From: Aureibaculum luteum
GTDB taxonomy: Bacteria > Bacteroidota > Bacteroidia > Flavobacteriales > Flavobacteriaceae
NCBI RefSeq assembly: GCF_003449015.1
Contig: NZ_QRGD01000001.1
Coordinates: forward strand, 1,010,639-1,074,638
Direction of reading: 5' to 3'
Length of the DNA: 64,000 bases
The notes under the pieces were generated by a model. That model was not told where the DNA came from, made no database searches, and saw only the letters and a list, made by a program, of their open reading frames with translations. This document shows positions 62,944-64,000 of the stretch, piece after piece (the first letter of the stretch is position 1; each line of letters opens with the position of its first letter). A program made the position numbers and the translations under genes.

Positions 62944-63855
62944 ATGAAAGTCTTAAAATTACTCAGCATATTTTTTCTAAGTACAGTATTATTTACTTCA
63001 TGTGTAATTAATGATGATCCTTATGATGATTCAATTACATTAGAGCAATTGGTAACCTCTTATGATTTATGGTATGTAGATTATAACAGGACTACAGGAA
63101 ACGTAGATGTGCCGTTTTTATCAAAAGCATTTACGGTTTCATTTCAGAATGGCATTTTATTAGCAAATAATAATATGGTAGGTTTAGGAGCTGTTGGTAA
63201 CGGATATGGCGATCAAATTGGTTATTACGAAACTATTAATGGTGTGTTAGAAATAGATCATGATGAAGATGGTTTTATTGATTTGGAAGTAATACAATTA
63301 GCAGGTAATGAAATTAAAGTAAGAGATAGTTATACAAATGCTACTTATTATTTAGAAGGATACCAAAAAAATAATTTTGATTATGATTTTGTTTTTTATG
63401 ACAACATAGAATACTTTTTACAAGAGTATGTTGCTTGGGAAAAAACAAATACAAGCGTGCAAGGTGCTATAAATGAGTTTGACAACGAGAATTTCCTAAA
63501 ATTTACACCAGAACAAAATACTACTTTTAGGTCTTCTCAAGATCCGTTTGGCACGGATGTTGATTATATATATTGGGATTATGTTGGTGCCTATGAAGTG
63601 TTTGATGTAGAAGGATATGACGATCTAAAGATTTTAACATTAGATTATGATTCGTCAGGCAATGAAGAGTTTGAATTGAGCGTTATAAATGATGGTGAAG
63701 TAGATTTGTATCATGTAGCATCAGGAACTACATATACTTTTAATGGACGAAGCAATATTGTTTATAAAAACGCAAAAGCAAAAGGACAAATTCCTAAAAC
63801 AAGAAAACGATTTAAAACAAATCGTAAAACTAAAAAAAGAAATACAAAAGTATAA
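62944..63855 (+). CDS. Flavobacterial surface lipoprotein with basic tail
   Basis: This 303-residue lipoprotein has the lipobox LFTSC (Cys20) followed by VINDDPYDDS, an acidic stretch suggestive of surface export. The body is beta-rich and acidic, with repeated IxYY/DxDxD stretches (NGVLEIDHDEDGF, LKILTLDYDSSGNEEFEL). The final 29 residues switch to a strongly basic tail (KTRKRFKTNRKTKKRNTKV). I know the body as a conserved flavobacterial family that has been named inconsistently in databases; no function is established. A strong terminator follows. Confidence 0.7.
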   Translation: MKVLKLLSIFFLSTVLFTSCVINDDPYDDSITLEQLVTSYDLWYVDYNRTTGNVDVPFLSKAFTVSFQNGILLANNNMVGLGAVGNGYGDQIGYYETINGVLEIDHDEDGFIDLEVIQLAGNEIKVRDSYTNATYYLEGYQKNNFDYDFVFYDNIEYFLQEYVAWEKTNTSVQGAINEFDNENFLKFTPEQNTTFRSSQDPFGTDVDYIYWDYVGAYEVFDVEGYDDLKILTLDYDSSGNEEFELSVINDGEVDLYHVASGTTYTFNGRSNIVYKNAKAKGQIPKTRKRFKTNRKTKKRNTKV

Positions 63856-63902
63856 AGATAAGGTTTGGTTAGTTGATTTTGGTTGATTAAGTTCAACCAT
63901 AC

Positions 63903-63933
63903 CCGCCCCGATTATTCGGGGCGGTTTTTTTTT
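63903..63933 (+). terminator. Strong intrinsic terminator after the last lipoprotein gene
   Basis: A perfect 9-base G+C-rich stem (CCGCCCCGA / TCGGGGCGG) with loop TTAT is followed by nine Ts, 48 bases after the stop. Confidence 0.95.
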
Positions 63934-64000
63934 GAATAAATTTTAGGTTATTAAACTTAGTATTATTTTTTTATCTTTCATGTTTCATATAAGTAACACC

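Noticed and set aside
1-64000. tRNA, rRNA, insertion sequences, prophage or CRISPR-Cas genes
   Set aside because: No cloverleaf-like sequence with a GTTCRAnnC loop, no transposase or integrase motif and no cas-like protein was found on either strand.

Overview
The window is AT-rich (by eye about one third G+C) and densely coded on both strands. Gene content and control signals point to a flavobacterium, most likely a marine Flavobacteriaceae. The families DUF4292, DUF2480, DUF3078, DUF5689 and HU/SPOR are typical of Bacteroidetes. There are TonB-dependent receptors, lipoproteins with acidic surface-export signals, and no Shine-Dalgarno sequences ahead of most genes. Many genes are preceded by the Bacteroidetes -7 promoter element TAnnTTTG. 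I found no tRNA, rRNA, CRISPR array, insertion sequence or prophage.

Layout. 1-8.8 kb: the 3' part of lpxB, a MATE exporter, comEC, then a sugar-nucleotide transferase, TPR, DUF4292 and EnvC-like group. 8.8-16.5 kb: a thioesterase, an HU/SPOR cell-surface protein with a probable CTG start, dprA, and two tandem copies of a macroglobulin/plug-domain secreted protein. 16.5-20.5 kb: an inorganic-carbon module (beta carbonic anhydrase, SulP transporter, second beta carbonic anhydrase) with two small proteins. 20.6-24.6 kb: kbl, queD, lpxH, radA. 24.8-27.4 kb: a methyltransferase, an exported DUF695/RraB-like protein and a DUF3829 lipoprotein. 27.5-32.3 kb: a TonB-dependent receptor with a DUF5689/lamin-tail surface lipoprotein. 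32.4-38.4 kb: small proteins, a 1-Cys peroxiredoxin, an EEP phosphohydrolase, hflX and two lipoproteins. 38.4-44 kb: a leucine-rich-repeat protein with an OmpA-like partner, a TPR/LuxR membrane regulator and a CNNM/CBS protein. 44.1-49.4 kb: a DUF3078 outer-membrane protein, DUF2480, a SufT-like protein, SufE, then divergently a PfkB kinase and a PurF-type amidotransferase. 50-58.3 kb: a complete RND efflux system with a GbsR/MarR regulator upstream and UspA and TetR genes downstream. 58.3-64 kb: a very long DUF2194 protein, a probable gene remnant, a non-coding stretch and a flavobacterial lipoprotein.

The most unusual object is the 1275-residue protein at 58315-62142. It appears to join an inner-membrane anchor, a polysaccharide-deacetylase domain with intact metal-binding motifs, a TPR-like scaffold and a C-terminal outer-membrane beta barrel in one chain. 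In Pel-type exopolysaccharide export these jobs belong to two proteins, PelA and PelB. Other points of interest are the carbon module, the tandem macroglobulin/plug paralogs, several genes that must start at TTG or CTG, back-to-back divergent -7 boxes between sufE and the PfkB gene, and paired palindromes downstream of the GbsR promoter.
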